Positions 35,301 through 44,725 of a stretch of DNA of 64,000 nt are shown one piece after another; position 1 is the stretch's first letter, and the number at the start of each line of letters is the position of its first letter. The translations under genes and the position numbers were made by a program. Under the pieces are notes generated by a model. The model searched no databases and was not told where the DNA came from. It was given only the letters and a program-made list of their open reading frames with translations. The stretch comes from Hanstruepera neustonica (GTDB taxonomy: Bacteria > Bacteroidota > Bacteroidia > Flavobacteriales > Flavobacteriaceae): assembly GCF_002895005.1 (NCBI RefSeq), contig NZ_POWF01000006.1, forward strand, positions 62,001 through 126,000. The letters run 5' to 3'.

Positions 35301-38300
35301 TTGATTGTAGTGATTTGTCCGGTGGACCAGCTATTCTCGACGATTTGTTTATCTCGGAATACATTGAAGGTAGTAGTAATAATAAATGTATCGAAATCTA
35401 TAATGGTACAGGTGCAGCTATTGACTTATCAGCCAATGGATATACACTTGAACGCTATTCTAATGGTGGTACAACGCCTACTGCAATTACCTTAAATGGT
35501 ACGGTTGCTAACGGTGATGTCTATGTAATCTGTAACCCAAGTTCAACAGCTGCTTTCTTAAGCGAAGCTGATGAAACTAATAGTAACATTAATTTTAATG
35601 GAGATGATGCTGTTGTGTTATTAAAGAATGGTACACCTATTGACGTGTTTGGGAAAGTTGGACAAGATCCAGGTTCTGAATGGAACCAAGGTGGTAACGG
35701 AACAGCTAATCAAACGTTGATTAGAAATGCAGGTGTTGCTCAAGGTAATACCGACGATGCTACAGACTTCCCATCTTTGGCAACAGAATGGACACAATTT
35801 GATCAGGATTATGCTGATGACCTTGGTAGTCATACTGTTTCCAGTGGTGGTTCGTCACCATCTGTGGCACTAACAGTAACCGATGAAAATGGCAATAGCG
35901 CTACTTGTACCGCAACAGTAACTGTTGAAGATAATACGGCTCCTATTGCTGTTTGTCAAAATGTTATCTTACAATTGGATGGCTCCGGAAATGGTTCCAT
36001 TACCGCAGAACAAGTAGATAACGGATCAAATGATAACTGTGCGGTTGCTTCATTAGAATTGAGCCAAACAGAATTTGACTGTAGCCATATTGGACAAACA
36101 AATACTGTGACCCTATTGGTTACGGATACCAGTGGAAATACAGCATCTTGCACAGCCAACGTGACCGTACTGGACATAGTTGTGCCTACTGTGGTTTGCA
36201 ACGATATTACTGTGGAGTTAGATGCGTCAGGTAATTATACCTTGTCTCAAGCCGATATTGAGGCTATAGGCAATGGCAGCACCGATGCCTGTGGTGAGGT
36301 TTCATATAGTGTGGACATCGATACATTTGACTGTTCGGATGTAGTTGCAGCTGCCACACCTTCCAATGACCTCTTTATTTCTGAATACATGGAAGGCAGT
36401 TCCAATAATAAATGTCTTGAAATATATAATGGCACGGGTAATACCGTAGATCTTTCAAACTACACTTTGAGATTCTATTTTAATGGTAGCACATCTCCTG
36501 GTAATACCTTAAACTTATCAGGAAGCCTTAATAATGGTGATGTCTATGTGGTATGTGATGATAGCGCGGAAATTATTTCAGGAGATTATAATGCGCCAGG
36601 TAGTTTCTATAATGGTGATGATGCTATTGAGTTATTGAATAATAATAACACCATCGATGTTATTGGTCAAATTGGATTTGATCCAGGTTCTGAATGGGGT
36701 TCTGGTGTGGTATCAACCCAAAACAACACGATTAGAAGAAAGGCTTTTGTTACTGATGGCGATTCGAATGGATCCGATGCTTTTGATCCTTCAGGCGAAT
36801 GGGACGGATTTGACATTGACACGATTGATGGCTTCGGAAGTCATTCAGTGGGTGGTGGCTCCTCACCTGTTGTCACATTGACAGTAACTGATGAAAATGG
36901 TAATTCTGCTACTTGTGCGGCTACTGTAACAGTAGAAGACAATGTGGCTCCAACGGTTTCCTGTAACCCATTTGAGGCAGAATTGGATGAGAATGGGAAT
37001 TACACTTTAACAGAAAACGATATCGCTGAAATAGCAGCAGGAAGTTCAGATGCCTGCGGAATTGCAAGCTTAAGTGTATCACCTGATACTTTTAGCTGTG
37101 CGGATGCCGATCAAGTGATTGATGTCACGCTGACTGTTACTGATAACAACGGTAATACCAATACCTGTTCAACAGTCATTTTAGTCGTCGATTCAACCCC
37201 TCCAACGGTGGTTTGTAACGACATCACTGTGGAATTGGATGCATCAGGTAATTATACATTAACTCAAGCTGATATTGAAGCTATAGGCAACGGCAGTGCC
37301 GATGCTTGTGGTATTGCTTCTTTAAGTGTTGATAATGCTGATTTTGATTGTAGTGATGTGGTGGTTTCTGAACCTGTGGTTGCTTCAGATATTTTCTTCT
37401 CTGAATATGTGGAAGGATCCGGCTTCAATAAGTATATAGAAATATTCAATGGTACAGGTAGTAATGTTGATTTATCTGACTATGAATTGCGTTTATATTC
37501 CAATGGAAGTGCTTCGCCATCAACAACGAGTTCGCTTTCTGGAATTTTAGCAGACGGCGATGTTATCGTGTACGCTAATAATGGTGCTGTTGCTTACGGA
37601 GGTGCTACTACAGTGGCCAGTGCTGTAAACTGGAATGGTGACGATGCCATCGAATTGTACAAAATAAGTTCTGGAACATCTGTTGATATTTTTGGTAAAA
37701 TTGGTGAGGATCCAGGATCACAATGGGTGGTTGCTGGAAATACTACTCAAAATCAAACCTTACGAAGAAATGCCAACGTAACTCAAGGAAATGTTGATGA
37801 TTTAAGTGGTTTCCCTTCTTTAGGTACTGAATGGACAGGTCTTCCGCAAGATGATGTATCTGGATTGGGTACACATACTATGTCAAGCGGCAACCTGGAT
37901 TCACCAACTGTCGTTCTGACCGTAACCGATGTTAATGGTAACGCAAGCAGTTGTGAAGCCACAGTAACGGTTCTGGACAATATAGCGCCAACAGTAGTTT
38001 GCAACCCTATAACCGTTGAATTGGACGATACTGGTAACTATACCTTATCATCAGTAGATATTGATGCTATTGCAAATGGCACTAATGATGCCTGTGGCAT
38101 TGCTAGTTTGAGTGTGTCTCCATATAACTTTACTTGTGCGGAAATAGGTTCCAATACGGTAACCTTAACTGTTATTGACAATAATGGCAATGAAAATACC
38201 TGCACAACTACAGTTAATGTTATGGATACGACTGCACCAGTGGTCATTTGCCAAGATATTACAGTTGAATTGGATTCCAATGGTTCTGCATCTATTGTAG

Positions 38301-41300
38301 CGACTGATTTAGATGGAGGCTCCTATGATGTTTGTAGTGATGTGACTTTAGCTATCAGTCAAAATTCATTTGATTGTGATGATGTCAATGCTGTAGTACC
38401 TATAAACGATTTATTCTTTTCGGAATATGTTGAAGGTAGCAGTTCCAATAAATATATTGAAATTTACAATGGTACTGGAAGTGCTGTAGATTTGTCCGAT
38501 TATCAATTGATACTGTATTCAAATGGTAATACATCGCCTCAAAATACGAATACATTATCTGGTATTTTGGCAGATGGTGCCGTAAAAGTTTATCAAAATT
38601 CAAGTGCTACGATATACGGTGGAGCAGCAACTAATGCTACTGCTGTCAACTGGAATGGTGATGATGCTATCGAATTATACAAAATAAGTACTGGAACTTC
38701 TGTTGATATTTTTGGTAAAATCGGTGAAGATCCTGGTTCTCAATGGCAAGTAGGATCAATTGAAACTCAAAACCAGACATTAAGACGAAATATAACTGTC
38801 ACCAAAGGTAATACTGATAATGCTGATGGGTTCCCATCACTAGGTACAGAATGGACAGAATATAACCAAGATGATGTTTCTGGTTTGGGAAGTCATACAG
38901 TGGATGCTAGAGGTGTAGAAGTCACTTTAACGGTCACGGATGCTTACGGCAATTTCGATAGCTGTGTGGCCATCGTGCGCGTTGAGGATAATGTTGCTCC
39001 TATAATTAATTGTAATGACATTACCATTCAGTTGGACGATTCAGGTAGTGCATCAATTGATGGTTACGATATTTTAAATGGTAATGATTTAACATCTAGT
39101 GATTCATGGTTAGGATTTGTTGGTGTATTCCAAGGAGGTATCTTTGTAGGTGGATCAGATTATCCTTTAACTAACATTGCATCGAGTTTTATTGGCCCTG
39201 AAGAACTTGTTCTTCAAACAAACTCATTACCGCAATATCAAGGTCAAAATGATCTTCAAGGAAGCACCTATATTGAAACGACTCTACTTGCGGGTAATTC
39301 ATTCCGATTTAGTGGATCTACATTAGATAATTCATTAACTAATACCCACAATGCATTTGCATACATCAGAGTATTTGATGCAAGCTTCCAATTGTTAGAA
39401 GAAATAAATGATCCGCTAATTGCCTTCAATGATTTTTCAGTTCAATATAATAACACACAAACTAATGCTGTAACCATTCAATATGGCTTCACTGTGCAAG
39501 GTCCAAGTACTTTTGGTCAAGACGAAGCTGACCTTGGAAGTGTGGTGGTAAAAAACATGAGATTAAATACCTTCCCGTCGGATTCATGTGGTATTGATTC
39601 TGTAGAAATTGAAATAGAATCATTTACATGTGCTGATCTTGGAACCAATAGTGTGGATGTTTTAGTAACTGATGTTAACGGTAACGAGTCTATTTGTACG
39701 GCAACAGTAACTGTTGAGGATAATATTGCCCCAGTAGTCAATTGCCTGAGCTTACAAGTACAATTAGACGAGTTTGGTAACGGTAGTATCTCTGAAGAAG
39801 ATATTGATGGGGATTCTTATGACAACTGTGAAATTGCGAGTATTTCGCTGTCGCAATTGGATTTTGATTGTTCCGATATTGGTGGTGACTTGGATGGCCT
39901 GATCATCTCCGAATATGTGGATGGTGCTGGTGATAACGATTGTGTGGAGATTTTCAATGGTACGGGTAATGAAGTGAACTTATTAGGTGACAACTACGTA
40001 CTGCGTGTCTATGCCGATGGTAGCACCACGGCTTTATATGAAGTGCCGCTTTTAGGAAGTATTGCCGATCGTGATGTTTATGTATTGTGCTTTGGTAATA
40101 ATGATGGTGCCTCACAGGCTGACCAAATCGATGGTTTTGCCTTTGATGGTAATGATGCCGTAGCCCTTGTTAAAGATGGCAATGCGGTTGACGTTGTGGG
40201 TGTGATTGGTAGCAACCCGGGAACGGGATGGTCCTCTGGTGGTGTCAGTACTGCTGGTACAACCCTTGTTAGAAACAATGACGTACTTCAAGGTAATATC
40301 AATGCCTTTGTGGCCAATTTATCAAGCGAATGGACACAATTCCCTCAAGGCACCTATGGTAACCTAGGGGCTCATGATATTGAAATTACCGATTTGGCCA
40401 ATAATGTGATATTGACCGTAACCGATACCAGTGGTAACGTGTCTACCTGTGAGGGTAATGTAACCGTTGTGGATATGGTTCCACCGGTTCCTGCCTGTCA
40501 AGATATTACTGTACAACTGGGTATTGATGGTACGGCTACTGTAGCACCTTCACAAGTGGATAATGGATCTGATGATGCCTGTGGTATTGCAACCCTGGAA
40601 TTGGATGTAACCGAATTTGATTGTTCGAACATTGGTGCTAACCCAGTGGTCTTAACGGTAACGGATGTTAATGGTAATACCGCCACTTGTAATGCCACAG
40701 TGACTATAGAAGACAATGTGGCACCTACCGTAGTGACACAGAACATTACTGTTCAGTTGGATGATCAGGGTAATGCTTCTATTGAAGCGCTTGATGTGGA
40801 TGGTGGTTCTACTGATGCCTGTGGTATTGATACCTATGCCGTGACACCTAACAGTTTTGACTGTTCCAACATTGGCGATAATACAGTAACGTTAACCGTT
40901 ACGGATATCCATGGTAATGCGGCCAGTGAAACGGCTGTGGTAACTGTGGAAGACATGGTTAACCCGATTGCGGTCTGTAATGATATCTCCATATATCTCA
41001 ATGCGGATGGTACTTATACCCTATCTCAAAGTGATATTGATGCCATTGCGGATGGTAGTACTGATAACTGTGATACGGACTTAACATATAGTGTATCTCC
41101 TGATACATTCACTTGTGCCGAAGAAGGTGACAATACGGTCACCCTAACGGTAACGGATGATTATGGCAACGCATCTACCTGTACAGCCACTGTAACAGTG
41201 GATGGTAGCTTCCCTGAAGTGACCATCACGCAAAGTGAGCTTCCAGAATTCTGCCAAGGGGCTGTCGTGGTCTTAACGGCCAACAGTGATGAGGCTGTGG

Positions 41301-42439
41301 AATACTTATGGAACTCTGGTGAGGAAACGGCTTCTATTGAAGTGGGTGCCAACGGTATCTATGGGGTACTGGTAACTTCGGCTACCAACTGTACGGCTTA
41401 TGCCGAGTTTGAAGTGACTGGATTTGATCCAGGTTCGCTTACTGCAGCATATACCATCATTGCTGAAGAAGAGGTTTACTTGCATGGCAATAATTTAGTA
41501 CAAACTGGTGGTGTTGGAGCAATGGATCCAAATGTTGGTAACATCAAGCTGCACCAAGCCACCACAGTGGTCGGTTTCGGTCAGGCAGTGAGTTTTAACC
41601 TGAACCAAGGCAGTACTGTCGGTAGTCAGGTGTTTGCACCTGCCAACCCAACAATCCCATCGTTTGTATTCAATACATTATCAAATAACAGTAGTCCGGA
41701 TGCTACGGTGAACAATAACCAGACACAGACCTTAACAGGCAGTGTCTATGATGTGGTGACCGTGAAGCAAAATGCGACCGTGATATTTACACAATCAAAT
41801 GTGTACATCAACGAACTGAAGACCTTTGATGGGGCTAGTATCGAGTTTGAGAACTGTGCCAATGTCTTTATTAACGAGAAGTTCATGCTCGCACAGAACG
41901 GTACCATCAATGCGGATGATCCAAACAAGGTGGTGCTCTATGTGAACCAGGATGTACAGATTGAAAAAGGTTCTTATGTACGCGCCAGTATTCATGCCTA
42001 TTTCCATGAATTAATGGTGAAAGGTGACCAAAACGGGGACCCAACTTATATGACCGGACTGTTCATTGCCAATCGTGTGCATGGTAACAAGAATACGGTA
42101 TGGAATGCTGATGACTTGTGTGATCCATGTCCTGTTGACCAACCAGTCTCTGGTAGCATTGATGTTGTAGACAGCAGTGACTTGAGAATGGGTATTGATA
42201 TGGAGGTATCGGCTTGGCCGAACCCATCCAACAGCAACTTTAACTTAAGGCTGAAAACAGCCATCAGTAATGATGATGTGCAAGTCGAGGTATTCGATAT
42301 GAATAACAGACTTGTTCATAAAGGGGACTTTAGTTATGATGGTACCCACGTGTTTGGTGATAAGCTGGACGGTGGCGTGTACATCGTGAAAGTGACCCAA
42401 AGTGGTGTCACCAAGTCGGTCAGACTGGTACGATACTAA
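32339..42439 (+). CDS. Giant secreted lamin-tail/HYR protein with T9SS sorting domain (3366 aa)
   Basis: 3366 aa with a signal peptide (1-20). N-terminal domain (about 21-210), a beta-sandwich (about 230-440), a calcium-type metal-binding motif (about 450-485, DNDGDGFTDDVDCDDNN), a jelly-roll-like domain (about 690-880), then alternating HYR-like modules (VVCNDITVELDASGNYTLS type) and five lamin-tail domains (about 1000-1170, 1341-1505, 1681-1850, 2021-2190 and 2515-2680, each with LFISEY/FFSEYVEGS, a NGDDA box and DPGS.W). The C-terminal 660 residues, with beta-helix-like region and T9SS sorting domain, are almost identical to the 1999-aa protein. Last gene of the collar operon. Surface exposure is well supported; adhesion is inferred. 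The frame is intact over 10.1 kb. Confidence 0.88.
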   Translation: MKKILLLIATIIVTINGYTQTNLSAGDIAFLGSNTDGATNLDDSFAFVLLKDIDAATTIIFTDRGWNDSTNSFFNYPGDGELTWTSGVARSKGDIVTLDLSSLNPVSTAYSYIGDQLFAIQGSISTPIFIAGLQFNNVASGGDDANWDGAAIDNATSALPNDLVTGDTAVRLVNASNLEQDNWQFSCALAGANPIEGSPEQIRAILHNRNNWVSNDTSVYSPAVEVGCAVSVLDNCQTSDATTAFNDEANDGFGSWTFATTGSSGNFTASSTNNGDGDNNGDGDINSSGAAWGLFANSGQIAEMVRPFDSPLSTGDSFSIQMDNGWIEAGGVVGFSLRNTSGQNLLEFYYANGQPSYTIDNLNGAEGTGIGFTDEGLQFDMTMTSANTVDITITELFNGTTHNFSKSLKNPAGGQVISFLRMFNFNAGFNQERNAYFNNLEVCSTPGTDNDGDGFTDDVDCDDNNAAVNPGATEINFNGIDDDCNPSTLDENSGIFESYVIVNGTYYDLQATTGNPDFQGNNFGNLTCGTGLLLDGAQNKTFKCDSGNITNGTLRYEVYETSSGSSGAFNQLNLGFLSDDAGAPSGCQNQTWETSNQGIDLLNGLAPGNYTLQVYTTADYTSNPNSGTHLANNNSANYSAQFTVVADTTPPTIQCPDDLTVSTDADACSATNFNIVTPIAIVNPDFEILYKAGSTTVTAPALPNGSFATGPNETNLTGPNLTFSDGSSGNQYDMAGWTWNAEMGVTRYDNTGNFSVNRGNIALINGAWFGGGTAEKTMSQTLTENLQQNVTYTLTADFGWRNDNSKATNPPVLRLYAGATQLTPVSSSSPKLEQGDFVTYSRTFVVNNAGISGPLRIELGLGANTNGQQLNIDGVTLNANTPIANDDCAIASVIATFNGNPVDASTIFPLGSNDVVWTATDTSGNTASCTQVILVEDTIAPTVVCNDITVELDASGNYTLSQADLEAIGAGSNDACGDVSFSVDNDTFDCSDLSGGPAILDDLFISEYIEGSSNNKCIEIYNGTGAAIDLSANGYTLERYSNGGTTPTAITLNGTVANGDVYVICNPSSTAAFLSEADETNSNINFNGDDAVVLLKNGTPIDVFGKVGQDPGSEWNQGGNGTANQTLIRNAGVAQGNTDDATDFPSLATEWTQFDQDYADDLGSHTVSSGGSSPSVALTVTDENGNSATCTATVTVEDNTAPIAVCQNVILQLDGSGNGSITAEQVDNGSNDNCAVASLELSQTEFDCSHIGQTNTVTLLVTDTSGNTASCTANVTVLDIVVPTVVCNDITVELDASGNYTLSQADIEAIGNGSTDACGEVSYSVDIDTFDCSDVVAAATPSNDLFISEYMEGSSNNKCLEIYNGTGNTVDLSNYTLRFYFNGSTSPGNTLNLSGSLNNGDVYVVCDDSAEIISGDYNAPGSFYNGDDAIELLNNNNTIDVIGQIGFDPGSEWGSGVVSTQNNTIRRKAFVTDGDSNGSDAFDPSGEWDGFDIDTIDGFGSHSVGGGSSPVVTLTVTDENGNSATCAATVTVEDNVAPTVSCNPFEAELDENGNYTLTENDIAEIAAGSSDACGIASLSVSPDTFSCADADQVIDVTLTVTDNNGNTNTCSTVILVVDSTPPTVVCNDITVELDASGNYTLTQADIEAIGNGSADACGIASLSVDNADFDCSDVVVSEPVVASDIFFSEYVEGSGFNKYIEIFNGTGSNVDLSDYELRLYSNGSASPSTTSSLSGILADGDVIVYANNGAVAYGGATTVASAVNWNGDDAIELYKISSGTSVDIFGKIGEDPGSQWVVAGNTTQNQTLRRNANVTQGNVDDLSGFPSLGTEWTGLPQDDVSGLGTHTMSSGNLDSPTVVLTVTDVNGNASSCEATVTVLDNIAPTVVCNPITVELDDTGNYTLSSVDIDAIANGTNDACGIASLSVSPYNFTCAEIGSNTVTLTVIDNNGNENTCTTTVNVMDTTAPVVICQDITVELDSNGSASIVATDLDGGSYDVCSDVTLAISQNSFDCDDVNAVVPINDLFFSEYVEGSSSNKYIEIYNGTGSAVDLSDYQLILYSNGNTSPQNTNTLSGILADGAVKVYQNSSATIYGGAATNATAVNWNGDDAIELYKISTGTSVDIFGKIGEDPGSQWQVGSIETQNQTLRRNITVTKGNTDNADGFPSLGTEWTEYNQDDVSGLGSHTVDARGVEVTLTVTDAYGNFDSCVAIVRVEDNVAPIINCNDITIQLDDSGSASIDGYDILNGNDLTSSDSWLGFVGVFQGGIFVGGSDYPLTNIASSFIGPEELVLQTNSLPQYQGQNDLQGSTYIETTLLAGNSFRFSGSTLDNSLTNTHNAFAYIRVFDASFQLLEEINDPLIAFNDFSVQYNNTQTNAVTIQYGFTVQGPSTFGQDEADLGSVVVKNMRLNTFPSDSCGIDSVEIEIESFTCADLGTNSVDVLVTDVNGNESICTATVTVEDNIAPVVNCLSLQVQLDEFGNGSISEEDIDGDSYDNCEIASISLSQLDFDCSDIGGDLDGLIISEYVDGAGDNDCVEIFNGTGNEVNLLGDNYVLRVYADGSTTALYEVPLLGSIADRDVYVLCFGNNDGASQADQIDGFAFDGNDAVALVKDGNAVDVVGVIGSNPGTGWSSGGVSTAGTTLVRNNDVLQGNINAFVANLSSEWTQFPQGTYGNLGAHDIEITDLANNVILTVTDTSGNVSTCEGNVTVVDMVPPVPACQDITVQLGIDGTATVAPSQVDNGSDDACGIATLELDVTEFDCSNIGANPVVLTVTDVNGNTATCNATVTIEDNVAPTVVTQNITVQLDDQGNASIEALDVDGGSTDACGIDTYAVTPNSFDCSNIGDNTVTLTVTDIHGNAASETAVVTVEDMVNPIAVCNDISIYLNADGTYTLSQSDIDAIADGSTDNCDTDLTYSVSPDTFTCAEEGDNTVTLTVTDDYGNASTCTATVTVDGSFPEVTITQSELPEFCQGAVVVLTANSDEAVEYLWNSGEETASIEVGANGIYGVLVTSATNCTAYAEFEVTGFDPGSLTAAYTIIAEEEVYLHGNNLVQTGGVGAMDPNVGNIKLHQATTVVGFGQAVSFNLNQGSTVGSQVFAPANPTIPSFVFNTLSNNSSPDATVNNNQTQTLTGSVYDVVTVKQNATVIFTQSNVYINELKTFDGASIEFENCANVFINEKFMLAQNGTINADDPNKVVLYVNQDVQIEKGSYVRASIHAYFHELMVKGDQNGDPTYMTGLFIANRVHGNKNTVWNADDLCDPCPVDQPVSGSIDVVDSSDLRMGIDMEVSAWPNPSNSNFNLRLKTAISNDDVQVEVFDMNNRLVHKGDFSYDGTHVFGDKLDGGVYIVKVTQSGVTKSVRLVRY

Positions 42440-42462
42440 CCAACCATAGTAGTTTTAGTGAT

Positions 42463-42492
42463 AAAAAACCCTCCAACATTGGAGGGTTTTTT
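42463..42492. terminator. Terminator after the 3366-aa gene
   Basis: Same 14-bp stem and loop as at 30781-30810, part of the duplicated 3' block. It also faces the end of the leftward UspA gene. Confidence 0.9.
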
Positions 42493-42510
42493 GTTAATTA
42501 AAGTAACGAT

Positions 42511-43356
42511 TTATTGTTGCGTGTCTGTTAGAGCCAAAAAGGGTACATCCAGATGATTGGCAATTTTTTCTATTTTTTGTTCATTAAATAACTTTTCAAA
42601 GAATGAATGTTGGCGACTAACCATAGCAAACATATCAATTCCATTACCTTCTATATATTTAATTACAGAGGTCAAAAAACTAGATTCAGACACATCAATC
42701 AAATGATGTGAAATGTTTTTAAAAAGCTCATCTAATTGGTTTTTAATACGTTCCTGCTCTTGGGTGAAAGATGCTTTTTCAGAAACATGCAACATGTGAA
42801 TTTCACAATTATAATGTTCAGAAAAACCAACCAAAAACTTTAAGTCATCATGATGGTAGTTTCTACTTAAATTCGTTGTGAATAGAATCTTTGTAATAGG
42901 CTTTATTTTGCAAGACTCTGGAATGGCCAAAACAGGAAGCTCAATATTTTCTATAACCCGTAACGTATTACTTCCAAATATTTTCTTAATGCTATTTGTG
43001 GCACCTTTAGTTCCCATAACAATCAACTCAATGTTATTGTTATCAACACTTTGTTTTATAGCTCCTATTAAATTATCATAATCTACAATAGGCGTAAACT
43101 CATGAAGAATATTGTTGTATTGGTTTGATAATCTTTCTATTTCAATATCCAAGCGTTGTTTTTCATCAGCAATAATTTGAGAATACAAAGAACTTGAAGG
43201 TTTCAAACTCATTAAGTCATCTGAAATAAAACTGGATGCTTTTACAACATGTAATAAATGAAATTTGCAAGATTCATATTGAAATAAATTCAAGACAAAG
43301 TCAATTGCATGATTAGCATTATCAGAAAAATCGGTGGTAATTAAAATGTTCCTCAT
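42511..43356 (-). CDS. Tandem-domain universal stress protein (UspA family)
   Basis: 281 aa from ATG 43356 (MRNILITTDFSDNANHAIDF); an ATG ten codons further upstream adds sequence outside the family. Two UspA domains: 1-145, with ILITTDFSDNA and the GTKGATNSIKKIFGSNT nucleotide-loop region (G-x2-G-x9-G-S/T type), and a more degenerate second domain from about 150 (KILFTTNLSRNYHHDDLKFL). Cytoplasmic, probably nucleotide-binding, induced by stress or starvation in known relatives. Monocistronic, convergent with the giant gene and divergent from the DUF3108 gene. Confidence 0.88.
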   Translation of the reverse strand: MRNILITTDFSDNANHAIDFVLNLFQYESCKFHLLHVVKASSFISDDLMSLKPSSSLYSQIIADEKQRLDIEIERLSNQYNNILHEFTPIVDYDNLIGAIKQSVDNNNIELIVMGTKGATNSIKKIFGSNTLRVIENIELPVLAIPESCKIKPITKILFTTNLSRNYHHDDLKFLVGFSEHYNCEIHMLHVSEKASFTQEQERIKNQLDELFKNISHHLIDVSESSFLTSVIKYIEGNGIDMFAMVSRQHSFFEKLFNEQKIEKIANHLDVPFLALTDTQQ

Positions 43357-43522
43357 AATAGTAATTAAGTGCTTTAAAGGTATCACAATAATTCTTTATT
43401 TAACATGATAATTGTCATTCTAATAGCTAACTGGATTTTTTATTAGTTATATTTTGTAATCATTTGTATTTTCGGCACAATAAATGCTCATAGATACGTT
43501 ATCTAACAAATCTTATTCTTTT

Positions 43523-44302
43523 ATGCGTCACACACTGTTTTTACTTTGTTTTTTATTAGTATCCATTGGATTTTCGCAAAATACAGCCGTTTCATCAAAC
43601 GAAAAATTGGTATTTACTGCGGCTTACAATATGTCTGGATTGATGACCGATTTAGCAGAGGTCACTATGGAGACCAGTCCGGTAAAAACATCCAAAACAA
43701 CTCTCTTAAAATTAAAATGCACGGCAACAACCTATAGTAAATGGGATAGTTTTTTCAAAATTCGAGATTTATATGAAAGTTATGTCAATATGAATTCCTT
43801 GACGCCTTATTTACATAAACGAGATATTAATGAAGGTGGTTACTATAAGTTTATGCAATATAAATTCAAACACAAGTCAAATATTGCTGAAAGCACTAAA
43901 CGAAAAAAAGCAAAAGTCGGTGGGTTTTACGAAGAGAACAAAAATTTAAGTATTGGGAGTAGTACCATTGATATTGTGACCACTATTTATAAAATGAGAA
44001 ATTTGGACTTGTCTCAAGCTTCAACAAATAAGACTTTCACATTTAATGTGCTTTTTGACAATACTGAATTTAAAGTAAGTGCAGTTTACAAAGGAAAAGA
44101 AACTATTAAGACTCAAATAGGCTCTAAAGAATGTCATAAATTGGCTATTTCCATAAACAATAGTTCGGTTTTAAGTGGCAGCAATGATAATTTAATTTGG
44201 TTAACTGCTGATGCCAATAAAATTCCCGTTTTTGCAAAATTTAAAATCCCTGTTGGCAATGGGGAGTTAAAAATAAAATCGGCTTCAGGATTAAAAAATT
44301 AA
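43523..44302 (+). CDS. DUF3108 domain-containing exported protein
   Basis: 259 aa from ATG 43523, chosen because MRHTLFLLCFLLVSIGFSQ is a clean signal peptide; the frame is open 13 codons further up. The mature protein matches the DUF3108 beta-barrel-like family: LVFTAAYNMSGLMTDLAEVTMET at the start, YESYVNMNSLTPYLHKRDINEGGYYKFMQYKF in the middle, and VWLTADANKIPVFAKFKIPVG-like strands at the end. Probably periplasmic. Followed 6 bases later by a small membrane protein, so likely co-transcribed. Biochemical role unknown for the family. Confidence 0.82.
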   Translation: MRHTLFLLCFLLVSIGFSQNTAVSSNEKLVFTAAYNMSGLMTDLAEVTMETSPVKTSKTTLLKLKCTATTYSKWDSFFKIRDLYESYVNMNSLTPYLHKRDINEGGYYKFMQYKFKHKSNIAESTKRKKAKVGGFYEENKNLSIGSSTIDIVTTIYKMRNLDLSQASTNKTFTFNVLFDNTEFKVSAVYKGKETIKTQIGSKECHKLAISINNSSVLSGSNDNLIWLTADANKIPVFAKFKIPVGNGELKIKSASGLKN

Positions 44303-44308
44303 CTACTT

Positions 44309-44650
44309 ATGAGAACTCTATTAACAACTTTAGCATTGATTGCCGCTATTCTTTCTGTGATATTATCAGTTTTACCATTATCTAATTTAGCATTCATACC
44401 AGCTATTGCAGCATTGATTTTTGGATTGGTAGCATTCTATTTATCAAATAAAAAACAACTTCCAAAGCACACTATCAAGCTTGCTTTTTTGTTAACTATT
44501 TTAGCTCTTGGCTTGGCAACCTACAAAAGTATTTTCAGTACATCTGAAGTTGGAAACACCCAAGAATTGGAACAAAAGGAACAACAATCAGAAGAAGAAG
44601 CTATAGAAGAATTAGAAGATTTGGATTTAGATGATTTGGAATTGGAATAA
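44309..44650 (+). CDS. Small membrane protein with acidic tail
   Basis: 113 aa. Three hydrophobic stretches (about 3-24, 27-46 and 56-73) predict three membrane spans. The last 35 residues are very acidic (EQKEQQSEEEAIEELEDLDLDDLELE). No recognised domain. It directly follows the DUF3108 gene (6 bases), suggesting a shared transcript and envelope role. The acidic tail may bind cations or a basic partner; this is a guess. Confidence 0.75.
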   Translation: MRTLLTTLALIAAILSVILSVLPLSNLAFIPAIAALIFGLVAFYLSNKKQLPKHTIKLAFLLTILALGLATYKSIFSTSEVGNTQELEQKEQQSEEEAIEELEDLDLDDLELE

Positions 44651-44725
44651 CCACACTTTAAGCTTAATTAATATTGATATTTAGCATTTTTTCATTTTAT
44701 TTGTCTGATAATTAGCTATTAATCA

